Assembly: GCF_001638985.1 (NCBI RefSeq)
Contig: NW_017265152.1
Coordinates: 500,849-564,848, forward strand
DNA length: 64,000 nt
Direction of reading: 5' to 3'
Origin: Phycomyces blakesleeanus NRRL 1555(-)
Lineage: Eukaryota > Mucoromycota > Mucoromycetes > Mucorales > Phycomycetaceae
Within the stretch, counting starts at the first letter, position 1; each line of letters begins with the position of its first letter. A model generated the notes under the pieces. That model saw only the letters and a program-made list of their open reading frames with translations, was not told the origin of the DNA and searched no databases. Below are positions 50,500 through 64,000 of this stretch, in pieces. The position numbers and the translations under genes were made by a program.

Positions 50500-51640
50500 C
50501 AAGAAATCCAGGTCTAGTTTTTTTTTTTAAAAAAAAACTAGACTTTTTGACAATTGCTTTTTACTACTCATTGGGGTTATCCATAAGGTTTTCAACGAAG
50601 AGTTTCTTCTTCTTTTGGTGGTGTGAACAATAATAGACTCGCGGAGTTTAGCAAGCGTGAAAGCTGCGGTTAGGTCCACTTCGTTTTCAACAATATTATA
50701 AACCATTCTTGACAGATATTGGAATAGCAACACAGTCTTTTAAAGTATGCTCATTTTCTTATTTAGAAAATCCTTTTTTTAATTAATTACGGGTGACAGG
50801 CATTTTTCTCTTCTTGACAGCAGCTTTGAAGTAGGTAGTAGATAAACCATGTATGTAGGGGAAGCTGAGATTACTGTAATTGTGTAATTATTCACACGCC
50901 AGAAGAGGACTGGTTAGAGGCACACCAATAGCAAATAACAGCAGAGTATTAATGATGATAAGGACTTGGTTTCAGGACCCCATTTTACCTCAATTTTTTT
51001 TGTTTTTGATCCTGAAAACATCTTCAATATAGCTTGGGTCCACAAGTAATTCACGACCACAGAAAATACCATACAGAACACACCCGAATTTGTTTTTTTT
51101 TTTAAAAAATAACATCGGTAATCAAGTCAACAAAAGTACCTACAAAAATTTAAAGCTGATTATACAGAGTAAGATCCCCCCTCTATATATATATATATAC
51201 ATACATTTCAAATATATCTAGTCTACACTAAGTCACCAGCAGGTTCAACAAAAATTAAATCATCAACTAAAAAAAAGAAAGAATAGGATACAGCAGAGCC
51301 CCTAAGATGGACCCACAGTCATAAGACATAATTTCTTGTGTTCTGTGTAGTGTTGCATAATGAAAACGTATCATAGTGTGGTGTCCATGGGAATACAATC
51401 TGGAAACACGGGGTTAGCTTTGCGGACAAGCCTGGTAGCACGATTATGCATCACTTCATCCGAAACATTTTGGTAAGCCAATTACATAACTATTGCTATA
51501 AGAAGCCAGAAAAGCAAGCCAATACGCAGCACAGAATATAACTTGGCACCCTGACTTTTGGAATAATCGATAGGATGTGCAACGTTAAATGTATTTACTT
51601 TCCAGACATATAGAGTAAATAGCTGATCGGTTTAATGCAA
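50500..51640 (-). pseudogene. Possible decayed gene or element, minus strand
   Basis: Minus-strand fragments of protein-like sequence occur in order: about 51490-51590 (AHPIDYSKSQGAKLYSVLRI), 51375-51480 (YQNVSDEVMHNRATRLVRKA, ends in a stop), 51000-51095 (FGCVLYGIFCGRELLVDPSY, ends in a stop) and 50527-50745 (LFQYLSRMVYNIVENEVDLT, basic C-terminus, stop). They lie in different frames separated by stops, and only some edges look like splice sites. Family not recognised. A degraded mobile element or old gene copy is the simplest reading, but an unrecognised multi-exon gene is possible. Confidence 0.3.
50512..50543. repeat. Perfect 32-base palindrome with T11-A9 core
   Basis: GTCTAG, eleven T, nine A, CTAGAC. 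The outer six bases pair exactly. It is the clearest of the recurrent T(n)A(n) palindromes in the window. Confidence 0.85.
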
Positions 51641-51842
51641 CTCCCCATTTTTTTTCGATAAATAATTAAACGTATATGATGTGTAAATCAAAAACGTGTA
51701 TACAGGAGAAGCTGTCAGCTAACGAATGAGTATATTATTAGCCAGACTAAACACACGCTATTATTTATTTAAGTATTTTATATTTTATCTATTGCTGATT
51801 ATATTTCAAAATTTATTGCGCAGTATAATCAAGAAGAGCACC

Positions 51843-51886
<44 letters not shown>

Positions 51887-52396
51887 TAGATGTAGATGTA
51901 GATGACTATGTAAAAGAAGAGTGACAGAGTCTAAGACCAAGGCAAAACAAAAAAGGAGTATGAAATAAAAGATTGTACCATGAGCTTGCAAGCATCTTGA
52001 TATATATAAGATATCTATAAAACTTGGATCTATACATTTACCATTATGACTTAAGTGGCGTGTTTTCTGCACCTCTGATTTTGTATTCTAAAACGTGTAT
52101 TTTTTTTATAAGAAAAAAACAGTTTAGAGTGTATAATACATATAAAGATGTTCCAAATCAGGGCAAACAGCAAACTCTATAATCCAATATAATTATCTAG
52201 ATATACAATTAAGGCAAATCTTCGAGAGTTTCAATATATATGTAGGTTTCAATATCAATATCAATATCAATATCAATTCAATTCAATTCAATCCAATTAA
52301 GATATATATATATAGAACTCTACGCTGTAATGCATTTTTTTATTGATATGAGTAGTAATGACAGGACACCTTTGGGACCTTATTCCAAATAAAGAA

Positions 52397-54903
52397 TTAC
52401 ATTCGCCCAGCAAGGAATTCCCTCATGAACAACCCCCAGCCATAAATAATACCCACAGCACAATATACACTTGTGAGCATAAGAGGCAAAAATTGGAGTG
52501 TTTTGGATCCAAATATCAAATTGTGGCCAATGTCTGTGTAGATTTGGACACCAATAATGCCGATTATGTAATACATTTCAGCATAGGTTAGGATGCTCTT
52601 GAGTGGTCTATGTAGATATACACACACATTAGTCTCATTTAAATAGATATCTTGCAGTTATTATCATTGTTATCATTATTGTTTTATACCTTGCCAAACA
52701 GCGAGCAAGTCCAGGGACTACGGTAATAAGCCAAAGGAGAGTAACCGAAACCTTGATGGGTGTTTCTAAATAGTATGAATAAATTATTAATAATTACGTA
52801 TTTTATTACACAAAGTATTGTTCTCTTTATCTTTTTACCTGTGGGCTCAAATAAAAGCGGAAATAACGAAAAGATTCCTGTACTACTCAGGATGATGAAT
52901 ATTCTCAAGTGTGTCTTGCTGTTAGCTGCCATAAGTCTACCATAGTTGAAAAAGAGAAGTTTAGAGTACCAATATAAGTCTTTCTCTCTTTCTTTCACTA
53001 TATTTAAGTGTGATTACCCTAGAGGGACCAGTACAAGCATTATTGCCTTTTCATGAACATGCCAACCAAAAAGATAGGAAGCAAATGTACACAATGTCAA
53101 AGATGACAAGAAATTATCAAATGTAGGTTTTCTCCAAAGGACTTGAAGGACAATCTAAGTTGAATGGTAAATAAAGTCAATATCAAGAAGAGTAATATAA
53201 TTACATTCAGTCGATTGCTATTCATCCAACGTGCTTTACCAGCTGCACAATAACTGTAATAAGCATGGTGTGTATGGCTTGGACTGGAGGCAGAACAGCA
53301 AATTGGGTATCTCCAACATATCCTCTTGTCATTGATCCAAGTGCAGCTTCATTCAAAGGCCAACCTAGTGCTTTTGCAGCTGTATACACAGACATGTAAT
53401 ATTATTATCTATGTTATTGTATTCAAGTGACACTTACCGAAAATCAGGATTCTGTCCAGGGCTGCATACAAGGCCCAAAAATTAGGAGCCCAGTAAGCAT
53501 GGCACAATCCACGAGTGAAAGGGAAAAGGCGACCGACCAAATTGGGAAGTTGGCCCATATATATAAAAGGACCCATAGATATTGTGAATACACCAACAAC
53601 TGCACTCCCAAGGGTGATCAATCGTCCAACCGAGAATTTTCTCTGGCCATTAGGTCCTTCCCTATTTGACTCAACAGGAACAAAGCAATATGCTTGCAAG
53701 AGGTAGACAAAGTAAGCAGGGGCCATGTACAGATATATATGCTTGAAATTGAGTAGGATAGCAAATAAAATCCCAGATTCCAGCAAATTATTCTATATTT
53801 CAAAAAAAAAGAATAAAAAAGGTGAGTTTTCTGAAAGTGCAGTATGAGATCATTTTTCTTTATTTCATTTAATTCCTTTCTCTCTTTCTCTTTCCCTTTA
53901 TCTCTATTTCGTTTCTTCTTTTCTTTACCCGCTTGGCCTCGACAATAGACAAAACAAGGATCCCGTAGAGAAAACCGTTGTACTGGAAATGCATATGTAA
54001 CCAAACACTGTTAAGGACATAGTGTATTGAGCTTTGTGAAAATTACACCTCTCAAATTATTACAGCAATAAAAAAAAAGGATATGATCAACAATCAAGAT
54101 GCCAGGATGAAGGAAAAGAGCACCGGCTAAAATCCAATGTACATATTTGGATCCAAAGTACTTTACATATCTAAATACAATTTAATAATTTATCAATGGT
54201 TTGTGTCTATGTTATCTCCTTTCCTTTTAATCACAAACAAATACGCCTTATACACACACCTCTTAAGTGCCCAGTAAAGTATTAGCTCACTAACAATCAC
54301 AGTTGCTCTCTGGAAGAAGATTGTCTGAGGACTGGCATAATTGAGGTTCTCGACCACAAGCATGGCTGGATCAGCCAGTATGGCAAACATACTCAGGAGT
54401 TTTTCAAACCATGCAAATAGAGGTGGATAATCTAGTGTCCATTCAGACGTGTGCTACACACGGGTGAGCCAACCTTTCTTCTTCTTGTCTTTTTCATTCT
54501 TAAAGTCTTGCCAGAATTACAAAAGAAGTAAAATACCAAGGCCATACATATGTGTAGACATATATTTATACACTTACTTCAGTATACCATTGTGATATAG
54601 GTAAACTATGTGTAATTGCAAGCCAATTACGATGGACTTCAAAATCTGTAGATCGACTATAGATTTATTATAATGATGTGATTTGATAATGAGAACAATT
54701 ATGATTTCAGTTTTCGAGAATTCCCTTGGAAGGAGTGTTTTTCTTTTCTTTTACAATTCTATTAGCAAGAAAGAGAGGAAGATAACAAGGCTAACATCCT
54801 ATTCTTCCAAAGTCTCAACCGAAAAGGTAATATGTGGCGAGACTTACTAGGCAGGTATTAAGAGCAGTTTGACTAGCGTGCCAACAATAAGCAAGCTCTC
54901 CAT
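52397..54903 (-). CDS. ALG8: Dolichyl-P-Glc:Glc1Man9GlcNAc2-PP-dolichol alpha-1,3-glucosyltransferase (ALG8)
   Basis: Eleven exons: 54848-54903, 54578-54656, 54260-54453, 54085-54170, 53929-53996, 53438-53792, 53240-53379, 53018-53154, 52839-52936, 52690-52765 and 52397-52607, giving 499 aa. The multi-spanning protein matches ALG6/ALG8 glucosyltransferases: [114 protein letters not shown] and [28 protein letters not shown] and the LNYSS-type segment favour ALG8 over ALG6. It adds the second glucose to the N-glycan precursor on the ER lumenal side. The intron at 53997-54084 is U12-type AT-AC; the other nine are GT-AG. PKA lies 450 bases upstream on the same strand. Confidence 0.95.
53997..54084 (-). 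other. U12-type AT-AC intron in ALG8
   Basis: The 88-base intron begins ATATCCTTT (exact U12 donor consensus), contains TCCTTAAC (exact U12 branch consensus, 54010-54017) about 12 bases before its end, and ends AC. Removal joins IVDH to MHFQYNGF, as in ALG8 of animals. No GT-AG pair gives this reading. Confidence 0.92.
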
Positions 54904-55350
54904 TGTGTCCGTTCGAGATGACTAGTACAGAGGTTGAATTGATCTAAAATGATCTCATTTGGCAAGCAATTATTATTCTTACTCTATTTCCCCTAAAAGA
55001 TATAGCCAAGACTATAGTATGAAAAGCTTCAAGTTCAAGCAACGCCGCTTTTCATGTTTTTGTCAAACAATGACTTTACAAAATTGGGTAATGGACTTGA
55101 CCTGTATATAAAAAATAAAATAAAATTAAGCGGGAATTTCTTAATAAATATGCTTTTTAATCGCTTGGTTTCTAATGCTTTAATTACAATCATCTATCCC
55201 TATCACTACCACTATCGCTATCATTATCATTTTGTACTTCTTCCTCTTTTTTGTTTGAGTTATGGTTTAAATGTGACAAACGATAAAATGTTATTTACAA
55301 TCATCAATTGAAATAAATAAATAAATAAATATATACATATTTTTAATAAT
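54904..55350. other. Spacer between PKA and ALG8
   Basis: A 447-base gap on which both flanking genes read the same way; it must hold the PKA 3' end and the ALG8 promoter. No TATA box or known site stands out. Confidence 0.5.
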
Positions 55351-57264
<1,914 letters not shown>

Positions 57265-58774
57265 GGGAAGTCGAAAATGGTACGTAAAATACAATAAGCT
57301 AAAGCCATCATTACAAATGCAACCCTTTTATATATAATTTTTCAATTTCCATAATTAGACACTGGTTTCACAATGATCTGAAAGGGCGACGGGCCATTTC
57401 AGCGTTACTCCAACTTCAGCTGATTGCTCCATTTTGTTATTACTGTAATTAAAGAAGATGTGGGCCAACAAGTAAACCGTGTTTTTTTTCCTGCTGATAA
57501 TTGTTTCTTCAGGCTTAAATTGCTTGATATATACACTTGAAAGTTCTGTTTGGAGATACTTTTGGCGTGCTATTTTTCATTTCGTGCGGTGTTCTTACCA
57601 TTACGTCAAGCTTGTTTTGACTTTCATTTGTAAGAGAGAAAAAAAAACTATTCAAGCAACCATTTCTAGTGCCGCTTTAGAAAGCCTATAGGTTGTTGTG
57701 TTATCCCGGTTTAATATACCATATTTTATTTCTTTTTTTTACTGCTTTATGTAGTGGCTATATTGATCAATTGCGTAGGTCTTAAGTCCTCAACTGGAAC
57801 GGGATCCTAAAAAGAAAATAATTAATAAAATCATACCAAAAAATAATAAGGAGTTATGTAATGTAAAAATGGGGGTTTGTTGACCAGTTATTCGGATAAA
57901 TAAACTATGGCTATTTGTGGCATCCTCAAGAGGCAAAGAGGCACAATCTTATTCAGAAAAGAAACTTTGGAATTTTTTTAATATACAGTTCAAACTTTAA
58001 AAATCTCTATAATTTTTCTATGGATACAATAATATTAAACTCGTTCGTCAATTGATAGATAAATATGCAGGTTGGTATTGGTTTTGGAAATTATAAACGC
58101 ATAATTTAGATAAATATATATATATATATTGACTTGGCCAATGAATGATTCCATATTTATCATACATGAATACAAAAAAGAAACCCAAGAAATCGCAACT
58201 ATCGTATTTTCTTATAATCGTTGTATCTATCTTTCAGTCTATATTCCAAGATTTTTGATTCCAATTATTCTATTATTATTATTTAATATATGCTATTAAA
58301 TAAAATTATAAGTTGAAACTACAGAATGTCTTTTGAATAACCAATAAATTGATGATAAAACGGAATATAATATATGTATATACACATATGAAAGTTTCTT
58401 TTTTTTTAAAAAAAAATAGGATTAATGTCAATAAAATGGCTTCAGGCTTGCAGAAAATTATATTCTTGAATAATCTAGAAAAATCTCACTTATACAAAAC
58501 TTAGAAGTGAGATGGTATTTACAAACACAAAATGTTCAAGTTCGTTCAGTTGCACAAACTACTTCAACGTTTAATTTGCTCCTTTGTACCTTGATGAGAA
58601 GACGGCTAAGCCTCAGTATGATTACCAAAAAGGTAGTCACAATGCATGAAGTGGGTAATCTGACAGCCTACACATTTTTTTTCCAATTTCAATTTCAATT
58701 TCAATATTTCTTTTATTATATTAAAAAAAAGGAATCCAAAAACAATCAATCGATCAAACAATCAATCCATTATA
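57265..58774. other. Intergenic, mostly featureless
   Basis: Divergent region between PKA and the Dbp4 helicase. It contains a possible 5' exon or leader of PKA near 57360-57435, a T9A9 palindrome at 58399-58420, and TTTCAA hexamers at 58681-58706. No other signal. Confidence 0.5.
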
Positions 58775-61700
58775 ATGACCGGTGCTGAAGAAAAATCTAA
58801 AGTGAATGCTAAGCAACAGCGCCGTGAAAAGGCTCTTCAGGAAGTCAAGCAGCTCGAAGATAAAAGCAACCACCCGGTACATTACTTATACATTCAAGTG
58901 TTTCCCTCACCACCCCTTGGGGCTCTGTGACAGTATCAACTTACTATTTTATTTTGTTGATTTACTATAATAGGAAAACTACGTCCAAGCAAAATACTTT
59001 GCCGATCTTCCTCTCACTAGCAAAACCCAGAATGGTTTAAAGAAAGCCAATTTTAGACAACTTACTGTGATTCAGCGTAAAGCAATTCCTCTTGCCCTGG
59101 CTAAGCGTGATGTGTTGGGTGCTGCCAAGACAGGCAGTGGAAAGACCTTGTCATTCCTTGTACCTGTAAGTTTACCGAGATCCTGGGTCTAATGACTAGA
59201 TTAACCAAAACAATTCTTAGGTTTTGGAAATCCTTCATAGAGAGCAATGGAACACTGAAGATGGATTAGGCGCACTTATTATCTCACCTACACGTGAGCT
59301 CGCAGTACAGATTTTCGAGGTTCTCAAAAAGATTGGACGTGAGCACGCATTCTCGGCTGGTTTGATTATCGGTGGAAAAGACTTTAAGATTGAACAAGAA
59401 CGTGTAACTCGTATGAATATTTTGGTTGCCACTCCTGGTCGTCTTTTGCAACATATGGATCAATCTGCAGGTTTCAACTGTGATAACTTACAAGTGTTGG
59501 GTAAAAACTTTTATTATTATTATTATTATTACTAGCATCCATAGTATATTATATGTTATCGCTAACACTATTCATTCACCTTTTAGTTTTGGATGAGGCT
59601 GACAGAATTATGGATATGGGTTTCCAAAAGACAGTGAATGCGATTGTCGAGAACTTACCTCGCCACAGACAGACGCTTTTGTTTTCAGCAACCCAAACTC
59701 GATCCGTAAAAGATCTTGCTCGTCTTAGTTTGAAGGATCCAGAGTATGTCGCTGTGCACGAAAAGGCAGAATTCAGCACACCTCAAAACTTGACCCAACA
59801 TTACGTCGTCGCCGAACTACCAAAAAAGCTCGATATCCTGTACTCGTTTGTCAAATCTCATCTCAAATCAAAGACAATTGTCTTTGTTTCAAGCTGTAAA
59901 CAGGCACGATTCATATACGAAGCATTCTGCAAACTTCAACCTGGTGTTCCCATTCTCCATCTTCACGGCAAACAAAAGCAGACAAAACGTGTAGATATTT
60001 TCCGTTCATTCACATCCAGTCAACATGCCGTTTTGATCTGTACAGATATCGCGGCTCGTGGTTTGGATTTCCCTGCTGTCGACTGGGTTATTCAGCTCGA
60101 CTGTCCCGAAGATCCTGAGACGTATATTCACCGTGTCGGAAGAACTGCTCGATTTGATGCCGAAGGTCATGCTCTTTTGATTCTCTTACCGACTGAGGCA
60201 GAGGTCATGGTTGAGGAATTAAAGAAAAAGAGAGTACCAATTGAAGAAATTAAGATCAAGGCAAGCAAGCAACAATCTATCCAAAAACAGCTCCAGAGCT
60301 TCTGTTTCAATGATCCAGAAATCAAATATCTTGGTCAAAGAGTAAGTTACATAAGATATTAATAAACATAAAAATAATCGGATTTACGTATTTTTATTAA
60401 CCAATTAATTGCTTGCTATTTCTTTTGTAAACTCAGGCATTTGTTGCTTACATGCGCTCCGTTTACCTTCAGCGCAATAAAAAGATCTTCAAGGCTGCCG
60501 AATTACCGGCTGATGACTTTGCACACTCTCTTGGTTTAGCCGGTGCTCCCAAGATTAAATTTATTAAGAAGGGAGAGGTTAAGGCTTCATCGAAGGCTGA
60601 TAAAACCAACGAGGAGATCAATAAGAAGGTTGCCGAGGCAAAGGAAGGCGCGATTGACGAGGAATCAGAAGAAGAAAACGAGGAAGAAGAGGAGGAAACA
60701 TCAAAGGTAATCTATAGCGTACATAATATTCTTATACTGTTATTAAAAACAAATTTTGGAATCATATACTTATGTAATATTTGTCATTTATTGATAGATC
60801 AATGCTACCAAGACCAAGTACGATCGTATGTTCCAGCGCAAGAACCAGGGTATTCTTTCGGAGCATTACAACAAGCTTGTTGATTACGCTGGCGACAAGA
60901 TGGATGTTGACGAGGACAATGATGATGATTTCATGAAGCTGGAGCGTGTAGATCATGCTCTCAGTGATTCTGATGAAGATATAAAGGTATGTCTATAGAT
61001 ATCAGTGTACTCTAACCAAAAAGGTATATACTAAACTGGAATAATAGGATGCCGATCAAGCCAATATGTCCAAGAGACAGGCTAAGCTGACAAAGAAGGA
61101 TTTGGCCAAGAAGTTGCCCAAGGGTGAACGATTGGTATTCGACGAAGAAGGAAAGGTACAAAAGAAATCAAAGCATTGTTTTTTTTGGGTGAAATTTTAT
61201 TAGTTTGCTTTTCTGACAAAACTTTGAATTTTATTATTTAGCCCCATCAACTGTACGAGATGCAGGATGAGAAGTCTTTCTTGGCAGCGGGCGATGCAAA
61301 GACTCAGATTAGCCAGTTTATTAGTGAGACTGGCGAGTTAATGAAGGAGGCCGATAAGGATGATAAAAAATTGGCTAGCCAAAAGCGAAGAGAGAAGAAG
61401 ATGAAGAAGAAGCTCAGCGAAGAGGTAAGCAGATATAATATTTAGCGTCTGAGATCGCAATGGCTTATCTAAATTTTTATATTAGAAACAACGCCGTAAG
61501 GAGGAGGCAATGTCTGAGGATGAGGGTGGATCCGAATCTGGCTCAGAATTAGAAGACGAAGCATCAGAATCACAGTCCGAATCATCTGGTTCAGAGTCTG
61601 GTTCAGAGTCTGAATCAGAGTCTGAATCAGAGTCAGAAGAAGTACCTAAGAAGAGAAAGTGGTACGAAGAGGAGCCAGAGAGTGAAGAGGATGAGGCAAC

Positions 61701-61782
61701 CAAGAAGAGAATCATTGAGACTGACGCCCCCGAGACACTGCAGGACCAGGAAGCACTCGCTCTTAGACTTCTTGGAATGTAA
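58775..61782 (+). CDS. DBP4: DEAD-box RNA helicase Dbp4/DDX10
   Basis: Nine exons: 58775-58876, 58974-59165, 59221-59500, 59587-60341, 60437-60706, 60798-60986, 61048-61155, 61242-61424 and 61486-61782; 791 aa, close to yeast Dbp4. Motifs: Q-motif region [16 protein letters not shown], Walker A AKTGSGKT (85-92), PTRELA, TPGR, DEAD (194-197), [20 protein letters not shown] and HRVGRTAR. The region after the helicase core ([20 protein letters not shown], then basic/acidic tails) is family-specific, as is [17 protein letters not shown]. The C-terminus holds a Ser-Glu repeat (SESESESE) encoded by TCAGAG-type repeats and ends RLLGM. Dbp4 works in the nucleolus in 18S rRNA processing, releasing U14 snoRNA. 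All introns are GT-AG; most fall in phase 0. Confidence 0.97.
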
Positions 61783-62198
61783 TCTCAAAAGAATATATAA
61801 AATACATAATTGCATGACTTTACATTAGATAAACTTTCATTTTTACCTTTAAATTACACTTCCCCCCATCCCCCTCCCCCTTAAATGGTTGTACTATGCT
61901 TAATACCATAAAGATGAATTGTTGGAAAACATCCAAAAAAGGGCATGATCCAATTTTTACTTTTTTATTTATTTATTTTGTAATTATTTATTGGTAATAT
62001 TACATATATACTATACACGCATGTATATAGATATATTTGCATAGATACATGGATATACATAGATATATACTTTCTCATGGAAAGTTTGTTCTTTCCCGCG
62101 TTCCCTATCTGTTGTCCGAGAACAAAGGTGGTGGTGGCTTGGCTGCTTTCACTCACTCGGCTGTTTCCATTTTGTTTTACCTTTCTTTTTGACATACA
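61783..62198. other. Short spacer before the SET gene
   Basis: Includes the Dbp4 3' end, a C-rich stretch at 61861-61880 and a (TATAGA)-type tract near 62015-62070. Core promoter of the SET gene presumably lies at 62070-62190, where base composition is more balanced. Confidence 0.45.
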
Positions 62199-62678
62199 AT
62201 GGAAAACCAAAATCCCGTAGCTCTTCCTCAACACAAACTCTCACTCGAGCTACGAAGCCATCCAGAGCGAGGAAGAGGCGTATTTGCAACAATCCCTATA
62301 GCTCGTAATACAGTTGTCGATATTTCACCCATTCTTCATTTCAACCATGAAGAATATTCCCAGCATGGAAAATACACTGTATTGGATCATTATACCTACC
62401 GATGGAAAGATGGTTATGCTTTGGCGCTTGGACTTGGATCAATGTTCAATCACTCGAATCATCCAAATGTCGGGTTCATAAGAGATCTTGAAAACGGTCT
62501 GATTCGCTACATCGCTACTGATGACATTTCAAAAGACGAAGAACTTTGTATATCATATGGCTCTAACATCTGGTTCAAAAACACTGAGGCCGAGGAAAAG
62601 ACTGAATTAGAGCAAAAGCATGAACCCGAAGAAACAGAAGAGCAATGGTGGAATCATCTGACTTGGGAACTTGATTAG
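62199..62678 (+). CDS. Small stand-alone SET-domain protein
   Basis: An intronless 159-aa frame. The SET fold is recognised by GRGVFATIPIARNTVV (N-SET), the conserved SAM/active-site block LGSMFNHSNHPNVGF, and ELCISYGSNIWF with the catalytic Tyr. There are no pre-SET or post-SET cysteines, and the C-terminus is Glu-rich, ending WWNHLTWELD. Similar minimal SET proteins occur across fungi and are thought to be protein lysine methyltransferases, histone or non-histone; the substrate cannot be predicted. The ATG at 62199 gives a natural N-terminus. Transcribed in the same direction as Dbp4 and the next gene, with about 415 bases to Dbp4. Confidence 0.88.
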   Translation: MENQNPVALPQHKLSLELRSHPERGRGVFATIPIARNTVVDISPILHFNHEEYSQHGKYTVLDHYTYRWKDGYALALGLGSMFNHSNHPNVGFIRDLENGLIRYIATDDISKDEELCISYGSNIWFKNTEAEEKTELEQKHEPEETEEQWWNHLTWELD

Positions 62679-62947
62679 AGAAACTACACTTTATTTGTTT
62701 GTTTGTTTGCTATTATTATTATTTTGTTTGAAATGTAAATATAAGCAGTATATGCCTGATTGATAGATAATGACCTTGTGTCGCTTTCTTTCTGTCACGC
62801 ATGCACGCACACACAGTCCCTCTATCCTCTTTCCGCCTGTCCTTTTTTATACTTTGTCCCATTATGGGAAAATAATTCTCCGCCATAGTCACGTCATTGT
62901 CTCAACGTGGATTCTCGGTGGGAGGGTTCAGGGTGTTCGTTTGCATC
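62679..62947. other. Promoter-sized spacer
   Basis: Between the SET gene and the UMA-like gene. Contains (TTTG)n at 62694-62709 and a more GC-balanced stretch at 62880-62947, probably the promoter of the next gene. Confidence 0.4.
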
Positions 62948-64000
62948 ATGGCTGATCAAGGTAAGATTAGCAAATAAGCTCACTGAGGAAGAGCTAATAA
63001 GATAATATAGGATCAAGTTACGCTGTATTACAGCATGTTCCTGTCATGGTATCTCCGCAATATACGCTCCCAAAACAGGTAGAACAATGATGCTTCACAA
63101 GAGGACAGTCTATGCGGTAGATAGATGGACTCATCGCATTCCTCAAGGTCACTCTCGGGACAGACATCCTTCCAATTCCTGAAGACTACCTAAAGCTGGT
63201 AAAATGAAGAATAGTTTAGTTTTGTAGATCCGCACATCTTAATTTTTATATGATAGGCAGTTTATTCCTTTACATTAGAACGAGAGACACTTGAAGATGT
63301 TAAGATATCTAATCAGAAGCAAAGAGAGGCTGAAGAAGAGTTAGCGAGAAAAAGAGAAGCATACGAACAAGAGAAAATCAATAAGCAGAAGATTGCAGCA
63401 AGGAAGATAGCACCTGGATTCTTGGATACAGACACTCGAATTCTACATCCAAAGCAGATATATAATTCTGGACGGGGTGCAGAAGAAGATGGACATGAAC
63501 AAACAACCGATTCAGAAGCAAAAGATGAAAATATGGAAAAAGAGACAAGACAATTAATGCCTGTAAGAAGTAAATCTCCTTCACAGGATAGAGTGGTAAA
63601 GATTAACATACAAATAAATTAAAATAATATATATGTATGTATATAAAAGAAACATGTATCTGACTCTTGCTGTCTTTTAGACTTCTTCTACTGCTTTTGA
63701 CTATCTCAAGTTTGAACAAGGGCTAGCGCCACCTGATCCATGGGATACACCTGAAAATGATATGGTAGCATTGCGTTCAATTTTGGGAGAAGCTAAAGAG
63801 AAAACAGAGAGATCGCCGCCTAGAAAACAAGACAGCATCACCCAAATGCCAAGTCCATATACGCCCCACTATTCTCCCTATATTCGCCCTTCCGTTTCTT
63901 CATATTCCAAAGATGGTAGGCTGTCTATAGATTTTACATATATTACTAAGCTTTTATGCAAGGAAAGAGAAATTACATTTTTTATACCTTACTCTATTGT
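62948..64000 (+). CDS. UMA-domain-like protein, possibly ESCRT-I associated (cut by window end)
   Basis: Exons 62948-62960, 63011-63078, 63148-63198, 63257-63595 and 63681-63915, then a GT donor; the rest is outside. The N-terminus reads YAVLQHVPVMVSPQYTLPKQ, then VTLGTDILPIPEDYLKL and AVYSFTLERETLEDV. This VP...LP...P..Y.....Y.F.LE order resembles the UMA domain of UBAP1/MVB12 ESCRT-I subunits. It is followed by a charged helical stretch (KQREAEEELARKREAYEQEK), KIAPGFLDTDTRILHPKQ and FEQGLAPPDPWDTPENDMV. A role in endosomal sorting is inferred from a short pattern only. The phases of all five exons agree, so the gene model is firmer than the family call. Confidence 0.6.

Larger units (their letters stand above)
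49023..52396. other. Spacer with decayed coding-like fragments
   Basis: Microsatellites (TA and CATA units at 49086-49190; GA at 51847-51884) flank a 2-kb stretch with short protein-like frames on both strands, none complete. A perfect palindrome GTCTAG-T11-A9-CTAGAC lies at 50512-50543. The protein-like fragments are described among the findings. Confidence 0.5.

Overview
This window looks like nuclear DNA from an early-diverging fungus, most likely Mucoromycota (Mucorales-like, Phycomyces style). Genes are broken by many short introns, and the long spacers are A+T-rich and full of microsatellites. The readable proteins are fungal: Kha1-type antiporter, Skt5/Chs4 chitin-synthase activator, velvet factor, proteinase K-like subtilase, ALG8, PKA, Dbp4. 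One ALG8 intron carries the minor-spliceosome (U12, AT-AC) consensus. That spliceosome is lost in most Dikarya but known from zygomycete fungi, which agrees with the placement. All gene models were spliced by eye, and every complete model closes to a multiple of three.

Layout. 0-10 kb (all minus strand): 5'-terminal piece of an RBM25-like splicing factor, Kha1 antiporter, thioredoxin reductase and a glycine-rich RNA-binding protein. 10-17.5 kb: an unrecognised small spliced gene, a Skt5/Chs4 Sel1-repeat protein with a CaaX end, a TMEM14 protein (plus strand), and a gene joining a NADAR-like domain to a Sin3-type PAH domain. 17.4-24.9 kb: gene desert of simple repeats with a few coding-like scraps. 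24.9-38 kb: GATA-like zinc-finger regulator (plus), then START, degenerate TBC and velvet proteins (minus). 38-42 kb: desert with coding-like islands. 41.9-49 kb: ribosomal protein uL13 (plus), secreted subtilase (minus), Myb/SANT-like single-exon gene (plus). 49-52.4 kb: spacer with decayed coding-like pieces. 52.4-57.3 kb: ALG8 and a PKA catalytic subunit (both minus). 58.8-64 kb: Dbp4 helicase, a small SET protein and the start of a UMA-domain-like gene (all plus, the last cut by the window end).

As expected for a eukaryotic chromosome there are no operons; neighbours are functionally unrelated. Cell-wall, ion, redox and secretory housekeeping genes are interleaved with regulators (velvet, zinc finger, PKA). 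No tRNA, rRNA, CRISPR or intact transposon was recognised. The most notable observations are the textbook U12-type AT-AC intron, two GC-AG introns, the NADAR-PAH fusion, a TBC domain without its arginine-finger motif, recurrent T(n)A(n) palindromes, and several unexplained coding-like islands in the deserts.
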